NCBI RefSeq assembly: GCF_000739555.1
Contig: NZ_BBJN01000023.1
Location: forward strand, 1-64,000
Reading direction: 5' to 3'
DNA from: Halolamina rubra
Lineage (GTDB): Archaea > Halobacteriota > Halobacteria > Halobacteriales > Haloferacaceae
DNA: 64,000 nt
The notes under the pieces are model-generated. The model saw only the letters and a list, made by a program, of their open reading frames with translations, ran no database searches and was not told the DNA's origin. A program made the translations under genes and the position numbers. Below, piece after piece: positions 43,438 to 51,909 of the stretch (the first letter of the stretch is position 1; each line of letters starts with the position of its first letter).

Positions 43438-45351
43438 ATGGCGAGCAACAAGATCCTCGGAATCGACCTGGGGACCACCAACTCCGCGATGGCCGTCATG
43501 GAGGGTGGTGACCCCGAGATCATCGTCAACAGCGAGGGCGATCGAACCACTCCCTCCGTGGTCGCGTTCTCCGACGACGGCGAGCGACTCGTCGGTAAGC
43601 CCGCCAAGAACCAGGCGATCCAGAACCCGGAGAACACGATCGCCTCGATCAAGCGCCACATGGGCGACGAGGAGTACACCGTTGAGGCCGACGGCGAGGA
43701 GTACACGCCCGAGCAGATCTCGGCGATGATCCTCCAGAAGCTGAAGCGCGACGCCGAGGAGTATCTCGGCGACGAGGTGGAGAAGGCGGTCATCACGGTG
43801 CCCGCGTACTTCAACGACCGACAGCGGCAGGCGACGAAGGACGCCGGCGAGATCGCCGGCTTCGAGGTCGACCGCATCGTCAACGAGCCGACCGCGGCGT
43901 CGATGGCGTACGGCCTCGACGACGACTCCGACCAGACCGTGCTCGTGTACGACCTGGGCGGGGGGACGTTCGACGTGTCGATCCTCGACCTCGGCGGCGG
44001 CGTCTACGAGGTCGTCGCGACCAACGGGGACAACGACCTCGGTGGCGACGACTGGGACGAGGCGCTGATGGACCACCTCGCCGACGAGTTCGAGAACGAG
44101 CACGGCATCGACCTGCGTGAGGACCGACAGGCGCTCCAGCGACTCAAGGACGCCGCCGAGGAGGCGAAGATCGAGCTCTCCAACAAGAAGGAGACGACGG
44201 TCAACCTGCCGTTCATCACCGCGACCGACTCCGGGCCGGTCCACCTCGAGCAGTCGATCACGCGAGCGACGTTCGAGTCGCTGACCGAGGACCTGATCGA
44301 GCGCACGGTCGATCCGACCGAGCAGGCGCTCGAGGACGCCGGCTACACGAAGACCGACATCGACGAGGTCATCCTCGTCGGCGGCTCCACCCGGATGCCG
44401 CAGGTCCACGAGCAGGTCGAGAGCCTGGTCGGCCAGGAGCCCAAGAAGAACGTCAACCCCGACGAGGCGGTCGCGCTGGGCGCGGCGATCCAGGGCGGCG
44501 TGCTCTCGGGCGACGTCGACGACCTCGTGCTGCTCGACGTGACCCCGCTCTCGCTGGGGATCGAGGTCAAGGGCGGCCTGTTCGAGCGACTGATCGAGAA
44601 GAACACCACGATCCCGACCGAGGAGTCGAAGGTGTTCACCACCGCCGCGGACAACCAGACCTCCGTCCAGGTCCGGGTGTTCCAGGGCGAGCGCGAGATC
44701 GCCGAGGAGAACGAGCTGCTCGGCGAGTTCCAGCTGACCGGCATCCCGCCGGCGCCGGCCGGAACGCCCCAGATCGAGGTGACGTTCAACATCGACGAGA
44801 ACGGGATCGTCAACGTCGAGGCCGAGGACCAGGGCTCGGGCAACGCCGAGTCGATCACGATCGAGGGCGGCGCCGGCCTCTCCGACGAGGAGATCGAGGA
44901 GATGCAGCAGGAGGCCGAGCAGCACGCCGAGGAGGATCAGCAGCGCCGCGAGCGCATCGAGGCCCGCAACGAGGCCGAGGGCGCGATCCAGCGCGCCGAG
45001 ACCCTGCTCGAGGAGAACGAGGAGAACGTCGACGACGCGGTCGCCGAGGACGTCGAGGCCGCGATCGACGAGGTCGAGGCGGTCCTCGACGACGAGGACG
45101 CCACGGCCGAGGAGCTCGAGGAGGTCACCGAGGCGCTCAGCGAGGAGCTCCAGGAGATCGGCAAGCAGATGTACCAGGAGGAGGCCGCTGCCGGCGGCGC
45201 GGGCCCCGGCGGCGCCGCGGGCGGTCCGGGCGGCATGGGCGGCGCGGGCCCCGGCGGCATGGGCGGTGACGCCGGCGCCGACGGGGACGACGAGTACGTC
45301 GACGCCGACTTCGAGGACGTCGACGAGGAAGACGCCGACAAGGACGAGTAA
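43438..45351 (+). CDS. dnaK: chaperone DnaK (Hsp70)
   Basis: 637 residues from the ATG at 43438 ([20 protein letters not shown]). The N-terminal ATPase has [26 protein letters not shown] and [12 protein letters not shown], and the substrate-binding domain ([14 protein letters not shown] on) and helical lid follow. The Gly-rich tail ([19 protein letters not shown]) and acidic end match archaeal DnaK of Halobacteria, which acquired the Hsp70 system from bacteria. It refolds proteins with DnaJ and GrpE. An ATG at 43438, not the upstream GTG-type frame, gives the normal N-terminus. Confidence 0.97.
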   Translation: MASNKILGIDLGTTNSAMAVMEGGDPEIIVNSEGDRTTPSVVAFSDDGERLVGKPAKNQAIQNPENTIASIKRHMGDEEYTVEADGEEYTPEQISAMILQKLKRDAEEYLGDEVEKAVITVPAYFNDRQRQATKDAGEIAGFEVDRIVNEPTAASMAYGLDDDSDQTVLVYDLGGGTFDVSILDLGGGVYEVVATNGDNDLGGDDWDEALMDHLADEFENEHGIDLREDRQALQRLKDAAEEAKIELSNKKETTVNLPFITATDSGPVHLEQSITRATFESLTEDLIERTVDPTEQALEDAGYTKTDIDEVILVGGSTRMPQVHEQVESLVGQEPKKNVNPDEAVALGAAIQGGVLSGDVDDLVLLDVTPLSLGIEVKGGLFERLIEKNTTIPTEESKVFTTAADNQTSVQVRVFQGEREIAEENELLGEFQLTGIPPAPAGTPQIEVTFNIDENGIVNVEAEDQGSGNAESITIEGGAGLSDEEIEEMQQEAEQHAEEDQQRRERIEARNEAEGAIQRAETLLEENEENVDDAVAEDVEAAIDEVEAVLDDEDATAEELEEVTEALSEELQEIGKQMYQEEAAAGGAGPGGAAGGPGGMGGAGPGGMGGDAGADGDDEYVDADFEDVDEEDADKDE

Positions 45352-45384
45352 CACGAGTCCGCGGAGCCGTCTTCCTCGTCGATT

Positions 45385-45412
45385 CGAGGGACGAGCGAAG
45401 CGACGTCCCTCG
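45385..45412. terminator. strong hairpin after dnaK (first)
   Basis: CGAGGGACG (45385-45393) pairs with CGTCCCTCG (45404-45412) across a 10-base loop AGCGAAGCGA, between the convergent dnaK and arginine deiminase-like genes. Probably a bidirectional terminator. Confidence 0.6.
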
Positions 45413-45416
45413 TAAT

Positions 45417-45447
45417 TTCGGAAACCGACCGTAGGGAGGTTTCCGAA
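45417..45447. terminator. strong hairpin after dnaK (second)
   Basis: TTCGGAAACC (45417-45426) pairs perfectly with GGTTTCCGAA (45438-45447) across 11 bases. It directly follows the first hairpin, and both lie in the 137-base convergent spacer. Confidence 0.6.
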
Positions 45448-45488
45448 CCGAACGGAGCGTTCATTTCTACCGGGTCGAGATACCGCCC

Positions 45489-46718
45489 CTACCGACGCTC
45501 CAGCGGCACGGTCATGCAGTTGATCCCGCCCGCACCGCTCGTCAGCACGCCCTCCGGGATCCCCTCGCCGTCGGGGAGCACCTCGACGCCGCGCTCCTTC
45601 AGGCGCTCGATCGTGCCGTTGAGGTCGGGGTCGTAGTTCCCGTCCTCGTCCGTGCGGTGCATCGGCACGACGACGCCGTCGTCGACGGTGAGGAAGTTGG
45701 CGGCCCAGCGCTCCTCGGGCCCCATCTCGACGATGTCGTACCCCCGCTGGCGGAGGTACGCGAGCGTCGACGTGGACCGATCGAACTCGTAGCCGTCGCT
45801 CGTCTTCCGGAACACGTCGACCGCCGCCGACTCGGCGAGTTCGGGATCGGTCACCGCCAGCCCCTCGGCCGCGAGGTTGCACCAGCCGAGCAGGTGGAGC
45901 ACCCGGGAGCCGATGCCGTGTTTCTCGCGGTGGCGTCGATCCGCGGCCAGCGGCGCGCGCACGAGACCCACTTCCTCGAACCCCACCGCGCCGGCGTCGA
46001 GGAACTCCCGGCCCGCGTCGTACGTCGTCCGGATCACCTCCTCCTCGCCGTCGATCTCCGCGGAGACGCCCAGAAGCGCGAACTCGTCGGCCGGGAGGAA
46101 CTCCCCGCCCTCGAGCGGGCGGGACATCTCGTGGGTGAACTCGGCGCCGAGCCCCTCCCACGCCCGGCGGACGATCGGGAGCTCGTCCTGCCGGATCGGC
46201 TCGCCCATCTCGCAGAGCACGGGCCCCTCGTCGCCGACGACGACGGTGTCGCTCTGGAACAGCGTGTTCGAGATCGGCTGCCGGAGTTCGACGCTCGTCC
46301 GATCGTTCGCCTCCGTGAGTCTCGCTCGGGACAGCACGAGTTCGAGTTTCTCCCGGGCGTCGAACTCGACGGTCGCCGCGGCGGCGTCGGCGTCACCAGA
46401 ACGCTTCGCGCTCTGGTTGGCAGACGAGAGCCTCTGGCTCTCGTCGACACCCTCGGGCACGTCGACGTACTCGGCGACGAGCGCGTCGAGTTCGCCCGCC
46501 GCGGCGAGATCGTCGGCCAGGAGGTGGACCTCGACGCCGGCGGCCGCGAGCGCGTCGGTCATGCGCTCGTGCTCGCGTGCGGCCTGTGCGGGCGGGACGG
46601 GGGCGTCGAACAGGTTCGACTCGGGGTCGAGCGCGCCGGGCCAGAGCTCCAGCCCGGGTCTGTGCGCCCGGACGTGGGTGAGCCGGTCGAACTCGGCGCG
46701 TGCGGTGAACGATGGCAT
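45489..46718 (-). CDS. arginine deiminase-family protein
   Basis: 409 residues. Visible: AHRPGLELWPGALDPESNLF at the start, SRPLEGGEFLPADEFALLGV, HLLGWCNLAAEGLAVT and the end GEGIPEGVLTSGAGGINCMT, whose Cys is the expected nucleophile. Length and motif order match the amidinotransferase/ADI fold (arginine deiminase about 410 residues). It would convert arginine to citrulline or act on a related guanidine compound. The sequence is diverged enough that another substrate is possible; no carbamate kinase or ornithine carbamoyltransferase is next to it. Confidence 0.8.
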   Translation of the reverse strand: MPSFTARAEFDRLTHVRAHRPGLELWPGALDPESNLFDAPVPPAQAAREHERMTDALAAAGVEVHLLADDLAAAGELDALVAEYVDVPEGVDESQRLSSANQSAKRSGDADAAAATVEFDAREKLELVLSRARLTEANDRTSVELRQPISNTLFQSDTVVVGDEGPVLCEMGEPIRQDELPIVRRAWEGLGAEFTHEMSRPLEGGEFLPADEFALLGVSAEIDGEEEVIRTTYDAGREFLDAGAVGFEEVGLVRAPLAADRRHREKHGIGSRVLHLLGWCNLAAEGLAVTDPELAESAAVDVFRKTSDGYEFDRSTSTLAYLRQRGYDIVEMGPEERWAANFLTVDDGVVVPMHRTDEDGNYDPDLNGTIERLKERGVEVLPDGEGIPEGVLTSGAGGINCMTVPLERR

Positions 46719-46780
46719 CAGTTCACACGGGTTCCGGGAGGGCGATGAACCCTTCGCCGCCCTGGGGCCCGAGCCACGCG

Positions 46781-46790
46781 ATTCAAATAC
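46781..46790 (+). promoter_or_regulatory. TATA-like box of dnaJ
   Basis: ATTCAAATAC, 27-36 bases before the ATG at 46817, in the usual position for a short-leader transcript. Confidence 0.45.
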
Positions 46791-46816
46791 GCCGAGCCAG
46801 TTTGTCCCGACAACGA

Positions 46817-47983
46817 ATGAGCGAGGACTTCTACGAGGTGCTGGGGGTCTCCCGGGACGCCGACGAGGACGAGATCCAGCAGGCGTTCAGGAAGAAGGCC
46901 GCCGAGTACCACCCCGACGTGAGCGACGAGCCCGACGCCGAGGAGAAGTTCCGCAAGGCGAAGAAGGCCAAGGAGGTGCTCACCGACGAGGAGAAACGGC
47001 AGGCGTACGACCAGATGGGTCACGAGCGCTTCGAGCAGGCCGAGAAGCGCGGCGGCTTCGATCAGGGCGCCGGCGGCGCCGGCGGGATGGGCGGCGGCCC
47101 GTTCGGCGGCGGCATGGGCGGCGGCGGTGGCGGGTTCGAGGACATCTTCGAGCAGTTCTTCGGCGGCGGCCGCGGCGGCGGCCGCGGCGGCGGCAACCGC
47201 CCCCAGCAGGGCCGTGACATCCGCACCGGGATGTCGATCACCCTCGAGGAGGCGTACGAGGGCGTCAGCAAGGAGTTCACCATCGAGCGCCCCGAGGAGT
47301 GCCCGGACTGCGGCGGCGCCGGCCACCCCGACGACGCCGACGTGGAGACCTGTCCGGAGTGTAACGGCCAGGGCCAGGTCACGCAGGTCCAGCAGACCCC
47401 GCTCGGCCGCGTCCAGCAGACCCAGACCTGTCGGCGCTGTAGCGGCGAGGGCGAACTGTACTCCGAGGAGTGTGCGACGTGTTCCGGCGACGGCGTCGTC
47501 CGGCAGGAGGCCACCCTGCAGGTCGACGTGCCCGCCGGCATCCAGAGCGGCCAAAGCCTCCGGATGGAGCGCGAGGGCGCGCCGGGCGAGAACGGCGGCC
47601 CGAAGGGCGACCTCCTGATCGAGGTCGAGGTCGAGGACCACCCCGAGTTCGAGCGCGACGGCGCCGATCTGGAGCACCGCCACGCGATCTCGTTCCCGCA
47701 GGCGACCTTCGGCGCGACCGTCGAGGTGCCCACCCTCGACGGCCCCGTCGAGCTCGACATCCCCGCGGGCACGCAGTCGGGCGAGCGGTTCCGCCTGCGC
47801 GGGAAGGGGATGCCGCGCCTGCGCGGCCGGGGGCAGGGGAACCTCTACGTCGACGTGCAGGTCGTCACGCCCGACGAGCTCAACGAGGAACAGCGCGAGG
47901 CGCTCGAACAGTTCGCGGAGGCCGGCGGCGAGGAGGTCGACGTGGACCGCGGCTTCTTCGAGAAGCTCCGGGACTCGCTGTAA
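46817..47983 (+). CDS. dnaJ: chaperone DnaJ (Hsp40)
   Basis: 388 residues from the ATG at 46817. J domain with HPD at 32-34 (YHPDVSD), a Gly-rich linker (GGAGGMGGGPFGGGMGGGGG), and four zinc-finger repeats CxxCxGxG between residues ~161 and ~222 (CPDCGGAG, CPECNGQG, CRRCSGEG, CATCSGDG). Two beta-barrel-like client domains follow. This is the complete DnaJ architecture. It stimulates DnaK ATPase and delivers substrates. An unrelated deiminase-family gene on the opposite strand lies between dnaK and dnaJ. Confidence 0.97.
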   Translation: MSEDFYEVLGVSRDADEDEIQQAFRKKAAEYHPDVSDEPDAEEKFRKAKKAKEVLTDEEKRQAYDQMGHERFEQAEKRGGFDQGAGGAGGMGGGPFGGGMGGGGGGFEDIFEQFFGGGRGGGRGGGNRPQQGRDIRTGMSITLEEAYEGVSKEFTIERPEECPDCGGAGHPDDADVETCPECNGQGQVTQVQQTPLGRVQQTQTCRRCSGEGELYSEECATCSGDGVVRQEATLQVDVPAGIQSGQSLRMEREGAPGENGGPKGDLLIEVEVEDHPEFERDGADLEHRHAISFPQATFGATVEVPTLDGPVELDIPAGTQSGERFRLRGKGMPRLRGRGQGNLYVDVQVVTPDELNEEQREALEQFAEAGGEEVDVDRGFFEKLRDSL

Positions 47984-48043
47984 CCGTCGACGGCCGCGTT
48001 CGCCGGGCGGTTTTTGCCGCGCGGGACCCACGTTCGACCCGTA

Positions 48044-48364
48044 ATGAGTCACGACGCCGCCAGCTACGACGACGTGGAGCCGAAGGCGCCCGGGATGTAC
48101 TTCCTCTGGGACGAACTGGACTGCGACAACCTCGGCGTCACCGTCGTCGAGGCCGACGCTGGCTGGGAGGGGATGGAGCACGACCACGAGAGCGACGGGC
48201 AGGAGGAGGTGTACCTCCTGCTCTCGGGCGCGGCGAAGCTCACCGTGGAGGACGAGACGGTGTCGATGGACGCCGGCGACGCGGTGCGCGTCGACGCCGG
48301 CGACTCCCGGATGCTCCTGTTCGAGGCGGACGACTCCCGGATGGTGATCGCCGGCGCGCCCTGA
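48044..48364 (+). CDS. cupin-domain protein
   Basis: 106 residues. The cupin strands include GMEHDHESDGQEEVYLLLSG with metal-type His/Glu residues (HDHE…E) and ETVSMDAGDAVRVDAGDSRM. A single beta-barrel, small. Cupins bind a metal and act as dioxygenases, isomerases or regulators; this one has no further domain and no clear substrate. The ATG at 48044 is preferred to the longer frame from 48014. Confidence 0.8.
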   Translation: MSHDAASYDDVEPKAPGMYFLWDELDCDNLGVTVVEADAGWEGMEHDHESDGQEEVYLLLSGAAKLTVEDETVSMDAGDAVRVDAGDSRMLLFEADDSRMVIAGAP

Positions 48365-48445
48365 GCGCCGCGATCGCCGCTGCCAGCTCGCCGGCCCCGC
48401 CCGTCGACCGCCGGAGCCTTGTCGCTCCGCCCCGCGTCTCCGGGT

Positions 48446-49180
48446 ATGGACGCCGTCGGCGACCTGCTGGCCCGCGACCGGCGCAGCGACCGCCCCGCGC
48501 TCGTCGTCGGGGAGCGCGAGCGAAGCTACCACGAGCTGATCACGAACGCCTACAAGGCGGGCAACGTCCTGCGGTTCCACGGCGTGTCCGAGGGGCGGAC
48601 CGTCGCCGTCGCTCCGGTGCCCGACCTCCCGCCCGTACTCGCCTTCCTCGGCGCCGCCCAGCTCGGCGCCGCGACGCGCTTTTCCCCCACGGCGGGCGCC
48701 GACGCCGGCGACCGTCTCCTCCTCGTTCCCGCCGCAGAGCAGGCCGCCTACGACCCCGGGCCGAGCACGAAACTCGCCGTCTTCGGTGACGCGGCCGACG
48801 CCGCAGACACGATCGACTGGGAGGAGTCGGTGTGGAGCGAGAACCCCGCGTTCCCGCCGACCAGCGTCGACCCCGGGACGGCGCTGCTGGTCGGCGAGGA
48901 GTGGGAAGTGAGCCACGGCGACGCGCTCGCGGCCGCCGCGGAGGTGGCGGATCTCCGCGGGCTCGACGCCGACAGCCGGGTCGTCGTCCGGAGCTCGCTG
49001 GCGGCGCCGGGGGTCGTCGTCGCGGGCCTGCTGGCGCCGCTGCTGGTTGGTGGCTGTGCGGTACTGGCCGATCCGGCCGCGCCCGCGACCGACGCGCGCG
49101 GCGACCTCGCGGTGACGAGCGGGAGCGCCCCGGAGCCCGAAAGAATCGAGCCGGAAGCAGTACCGCTCGGGCGCGATTAG
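48446..49180 (+). CDS. AMP-dependent synthetase/ligase-like N-terminal fragment protein
   Basis: 244 residues from the ATG at 48446. The sequence starts AVGDLLARDRRSDRPALVVG and SYHELITNAYKAGNVLRFHG, like the N-terminal domain of acyl-CoA synthetases, but lacks the P-loop TSGTTGxPK, the adenylation core and the C-terminal domain. The remainder (DGDRLLL-like, LAAPGVVVAGLLAPLLVGGC) is compatible with the first subdomain. The frame is open and intact, and the protein ends inside the next gene: its last 4 bases overlap the stop of the divergent-strand synthetase. It may be a regulator or partner of that enzyme. Confidence 0.6.
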   Translation: MDAVGDLLARDRRSDRPALVVGERERSYHELITNAYKAGNVLRFHGVSEGRTVAVAPVPDLPPVLAFLGAAQLGAATRFSPTAGADAGDRLLLVPAAEQAAYDPGPSTKLAVFGDAADAADTIDWEESVWSENPAFPPTSVDPGTALLVGEEWEVSHGDALAAAAEVADLRGLDADSRVVVRSSLAAPGVVVAGLLAPLLVGGCAVLADPAAPATDARGDLAVTSGSAPEPERIEPEAVPLGRD

Positions 49181-51183
49181 CTCGCGTCCTTCAGCTCCTC
49201 GAACGCCTCGGGGTTCTCCATCGAGGAGAGATCCCCGGGGTCCGCACCCTTGTACGCCGCCTCGATCGCGCGCCGGATCACCTTGCCGGACTGCGTCTTC
49301 GGGAATTCGTCGACGAACAGCACCTCGCGCGGGCGGAACGGCTTGCCGTGCTCCTCGCCCACGACCGCGCGGAGCTCCTCGGCGAGCTCGTCGCTCGGCT
49401 CGACGCCCGCCTCGGGCACGACGTAGACGACGACGGCGGTGCCCGTCGTCTCGTCCGGGACGCCGACGGCCGCGGCCTGGTTCACGGCGTCGTGCTCGAC
49501 CAGCACGGCCTCGATCTCGGCGGGGCCGACTTTCCGGCCGGCGACGTTGAGCGCGTCGTCGGCGCGGCCGTGGAGGAACCAGAACCCGTCTTCGTCCTTC
49601 TGGGCGAAGTCGCCGTGGTCCCAGAGATCCGGCCACGTCGACCAGTACTCCTCCAGGTAGCGCTCGTCGCCCGACCAGAGGCTCTTGGTCATCGACGGGC
49701 AGGAGTCACGCGCGACGAGGAAGCCGCGCTCGTGGCTCTCCCTCACCGAGTTGCCGTCGTGGTCGACGATGTCGATGTCCATCCCCAGCCCCGGGCCGCC
49801 CAGCGTGCCGGGCTTGAGGTCGTTGATCGGCATCGGCATCAGGAAGCAGCCACAGATCTCGGTTCCGCCGGAGATGTTGATGATCGGCGCCTCGCCGCCG
49901 CCGACCTCCTCGTAGAACCACAGCCAGGACTCCGGGTCCCACGGCTCGCCCGTGGAGCCGAGCAGGCGCAGACTGGAGAGGTCGTACTCCTCGACCACCT
50001 CGTCGCCGTGCTTGCGCAGCGCCCTGATCGCGGTGGGCGAGACGCCGAACGTGGTGATCCCGTGCTCCTCGATCATCTCCCAGAACCGCCCGGGGTGGGG
50101 GTGGTCGGGCGCGCCCTCGTACATGAACGTCGTGCCGGCGAAGTGGTGGTTGCCGATCAGCGTCCACGGGCCCATCATCCAGCCGATGTCGCTGACCCAG
50201 AAGAACCGGTCGCCCGGCTGCTGGTCGAAGCCGAAGTGGATCTCCTTCGCACACTGCATGAGGACACCGGCGTGGGTGTGGACGATCCCCTTCGGCTCGC
50301 CGGTCGTCCCCGAGGAGTACAGCAGCATCGACTCCTGATCCGACGGGAGCGACTTGGTGTCGTACTCGCCGGACTGCGGTTCCACGGCGTCGGCCCACCA
50401 CGAGTCGCGGTCGTCGTCCCACGGCACGTCCACGTCGGGGTTCTCGCGGTCCCCGAGCCGGTCGAACACCACCACGTCCTCGACGTGGCCGGCCTGGTCG
50501 ATCGCCTCGTCGGCGCCCGCCTTCAGCCGGACCGGGCTCCCGCGGCGGTAGAACCCGTCGCCGGTGAACAGCACCGCTGGCTCGGCGTCGTCGATGCGGG
50601 TCGCGGTCGCCTCGACGCCGAACCCCGAGAAGATCGGCACCGCGATGGCGCCGACCTTGAAACAGCCGTAGAGGATGCTGATGACCTCCGGCACCATCGG
50701 CATGTAGAGGCCCACCGTGTCGCCGGTCTCGACGCCGGCGTCCTCGAGGTAGTTGGCGACGCGGTTGGCCTGTCGGTACAGGTCGTGGAACGTTCGCTGG
50801 TCGACCTCGCCGTCCTCGCCCTCCCAGATGCAGGCGACCTTGTTGCGCTCCTCGGCGTCGACCTCGGCGTAGCGATCCAGCGTGTTGTGGGCGATGTTGA
50901 TCTCGCCGCCGGGGTACCAGTCGGTGAACTGCAGGCCCTCGCCGTCGTCGCGAACGGTGTCGTACGCCTCGTAGAACTCCACGTCGAGGTACTCCGGCAT
51001 CTCGTCCCAGAACCAGTCGACGCCGGAGTCGGGCTCGCCGTCGATCTCCGTCGTCGTTCGTTCGATCAGCTCCTCGTAGTCGTCGATGCCGTACGTCTGC
51101 ATGAACTGCCAGACGTTGGTCGACTCCACGAACTCCCGGTCCGGCTCGTGAACGACCTCGTCGAACCCCTCGGTCGCGTCCAT
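49177..51183 (-). CDS. acyl-CoA/acetyl-CoA synthetase-like AMP-ligase
   Basis: 668 residues. The adenylation P-loop SSGTTGEPKGIVHTHAG, the core GSTGEPWDPESWLWFYEEVG, HGDFAQKDEDGFWFLHGRAD and the C-terminal lysine motif PKTQSGKVIRRAI are present. The length fits AcsA-type short acyl-CoA synthetases. It would activate acetate, propionate or another acid to its CoA ester using ATP. Its end overlaps a fragment protein on the other strand by 4 bases, and its start is divergent from the TetR gene with the operator pair between. Confidence 0.85.
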   Translation of the reverse strand: MDATEGFDEVVHEPDREFVESTNVWQFMQTYGIDDYEELIERTTTEIDGEPDSGVDWFWDEMPEYLDVEFYEAYDTVRDDGEGLQFTDWYPGGEINIAHNTLDRYAEVDAEERNKVACIWEGEDGEVDQRTFHDLYRQANRVANYLEDAGVETGDTVGLYMPMVPEVISILYGCFKVGAIAVPIFSGFGVEATATRIDDAEPAVLFTGDGFYRRGSPVRLKAGADEAIDQAGHVEDVVVFDRLGDRENPDVDVPWDDDRDSWWADAVEPQSGEYDTKSLPSDQESMLLYSSGTTGEPKGIVHTHAGVLMQCAKEIHFGFDQQPGDRFFWVSDIGWMMGPWTLIGNHHFAGTTFMYEGAPDHPHPGRFWEMIEEHGITTFGVSPTAIRALRKHGDEVVEEYDLSSLRLLGSTGEPWDPESWLWFYEEVGGGEAPIINISGGTEICGCFLMPMPINDLKPGTLGGPGLGMDIDIVDHDGNSVRESHERGFLVARDSCPSMTKSLWSGDERYLEEYWSTWPDLWDHGDFAQKDEDGFWFLHGRADDALNVAGRKVGPAEIEAVLVEHDAVNQAAAVGVPDETTGTAVVVYVVPEAGVEPSDELAEELRAVVGEEHGKPFRPREVLFVDEFPKTQSGKVIRRAIEAAYKGADPGDLSSMENPEAFEELKDAS

Positions 51184-51254
51184 ACGCGCGAGGTTTTGGC
51201 GGCGGGGGGAAGTAACTTTCTCGACAGGGGTCGCTCGATCGAGTCCCTGGGGAG

Positions 51255-51272
51255 ACTGAGTATCTGATCAGT
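51255..51272. promoter_or_regulatory. TetR-gene operator, distal copy
   Basis: ACTGAGTATCTGATCAGT, an imperfect 18-base inverted repeat with perfect outer ACTGA/TCAGT. Its centre is 30 bases from the centre of the proximal copy, about three helical turns. Probable second binding site of the TetR-family repressor. The divergent acyl-CoA synthetase start is 71 bases away. Confidence 0.7.
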
Positions 51273-51274
51273 AC

Positions 51275-51281
51275 GTTTATC
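51275..51281 (+). promoter_or_regulatory. TATA-like box of the TetR-MFS pair, between the two operators
   Basis: GTTTATC, 26-32 bases before the ATG at 51307. It lies in the 12-base gap between the two inverted repeats, so a bound repressor would block TBP/TFB access. Confidence 0.55.
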
Positions 51282-51284
51282 GAT

Positions 51285-51302
51285 ACTGAGTGCGTACTCA
51301 GT
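51285..51302. promoter_or_regulatory. TetR-gene operator, proximal copy
   Basis: ACTGAGTGCGTACTCAGT, with perfect 7-base inverted arms around GCGT. It ends 4 bases before the ATG at 51307, over the expected transcription start. Probable autoregulatory site. Confidence 0.8.
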
Positions 51303-51306
51303 CGGT

Positions 51307-51909
51307 ATGAACACCGACACGTCCGGCACCGACACCCGCGAGCAGTTGATGCGGGCAACCTACCGGGTTCTCGCGGCGCGGGGGTTCGCGAATCTGACCA
51401 CCCAGCGCGTCGCCGACGAGGCCGACTGCAGCCAGTCGCTCGTTCACTACCACTACGACACCAAGGAGGACCTCGTCGTCGCCTTCCTCGAGTGGGTTCA
51501 CGAGCAGGAGACGGAGTGGCTCGAGGGGCTCGCGGACGGGAGCGCCGAACGGCGACTGCGGCGGTTCCTCGACGCGCAGCTCTCGATCCCGGTCGACGAG
51601 GAGCACGCTCGCTTCAACGTCGCGTTCGTCGAACTGGCGACCGCGGCGGCCCGGAACGAGCGCTACCGTGCGGTGCTGACGGCGTTCTCGGAACGACAGC
51701 AGGCGACTCTGGTCGGGATCATCCGGGACGGTATCGAGGCGGGCGAGTTCAGGGAGGTGCCCGCCGAGGCGACCGCGCGATTCCTCCGGTACGCGCTCCA
51801 GGGTGCGGTCCAGGCCGACCTCACGCTCGACGACCCGGAAGCGAAGTCCCAGACCGAAGCGGCCGTCGACGCCTACGTCGAAGGGATGCTCCTGGCCGAG
51901 AGGGACTGA
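51307..51909 (+). CDS. TetR/AcrR-family transcriptional repressor
   Basis: 200 residues. The N-terminal helix-turn-helix (REQLMRATYRVLAARGFANL; RVADEADCSQSLVHYHYDTK) is the TetR pattern, and the ligand domain follows (FLDAQLSIPVDEEHARFN; GIIRDGIEAGEFREVPAEA). These repressors leave DNA when a small molecule binds, often a drug or fatty acyl compound. It controls a downstream MFS exporter, whose ATG overlaps its stop by one base (TGATG). Two palindromes at its promoter are the likely binding sites. The divergent acyl-CoA synthetase could be a second target. Confidence 0.92.
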   Translation: MNTDTSGTDTREQLMRATYRVLAARGFANLTTQRVADEADCSQSLVHYHYDTKEDLVVAFLEWVHEQETEWLEGLADGSAERRLRRFLDAQLSIPVDEEHARFNVAFVELATAAARNERYRAVLTAFSERQQATLVGIIRDGIEAGEFREVPAEATARFLRYALQGAVQADLTLDDPEAKSQTEAAVDAYVEGMLLAERD

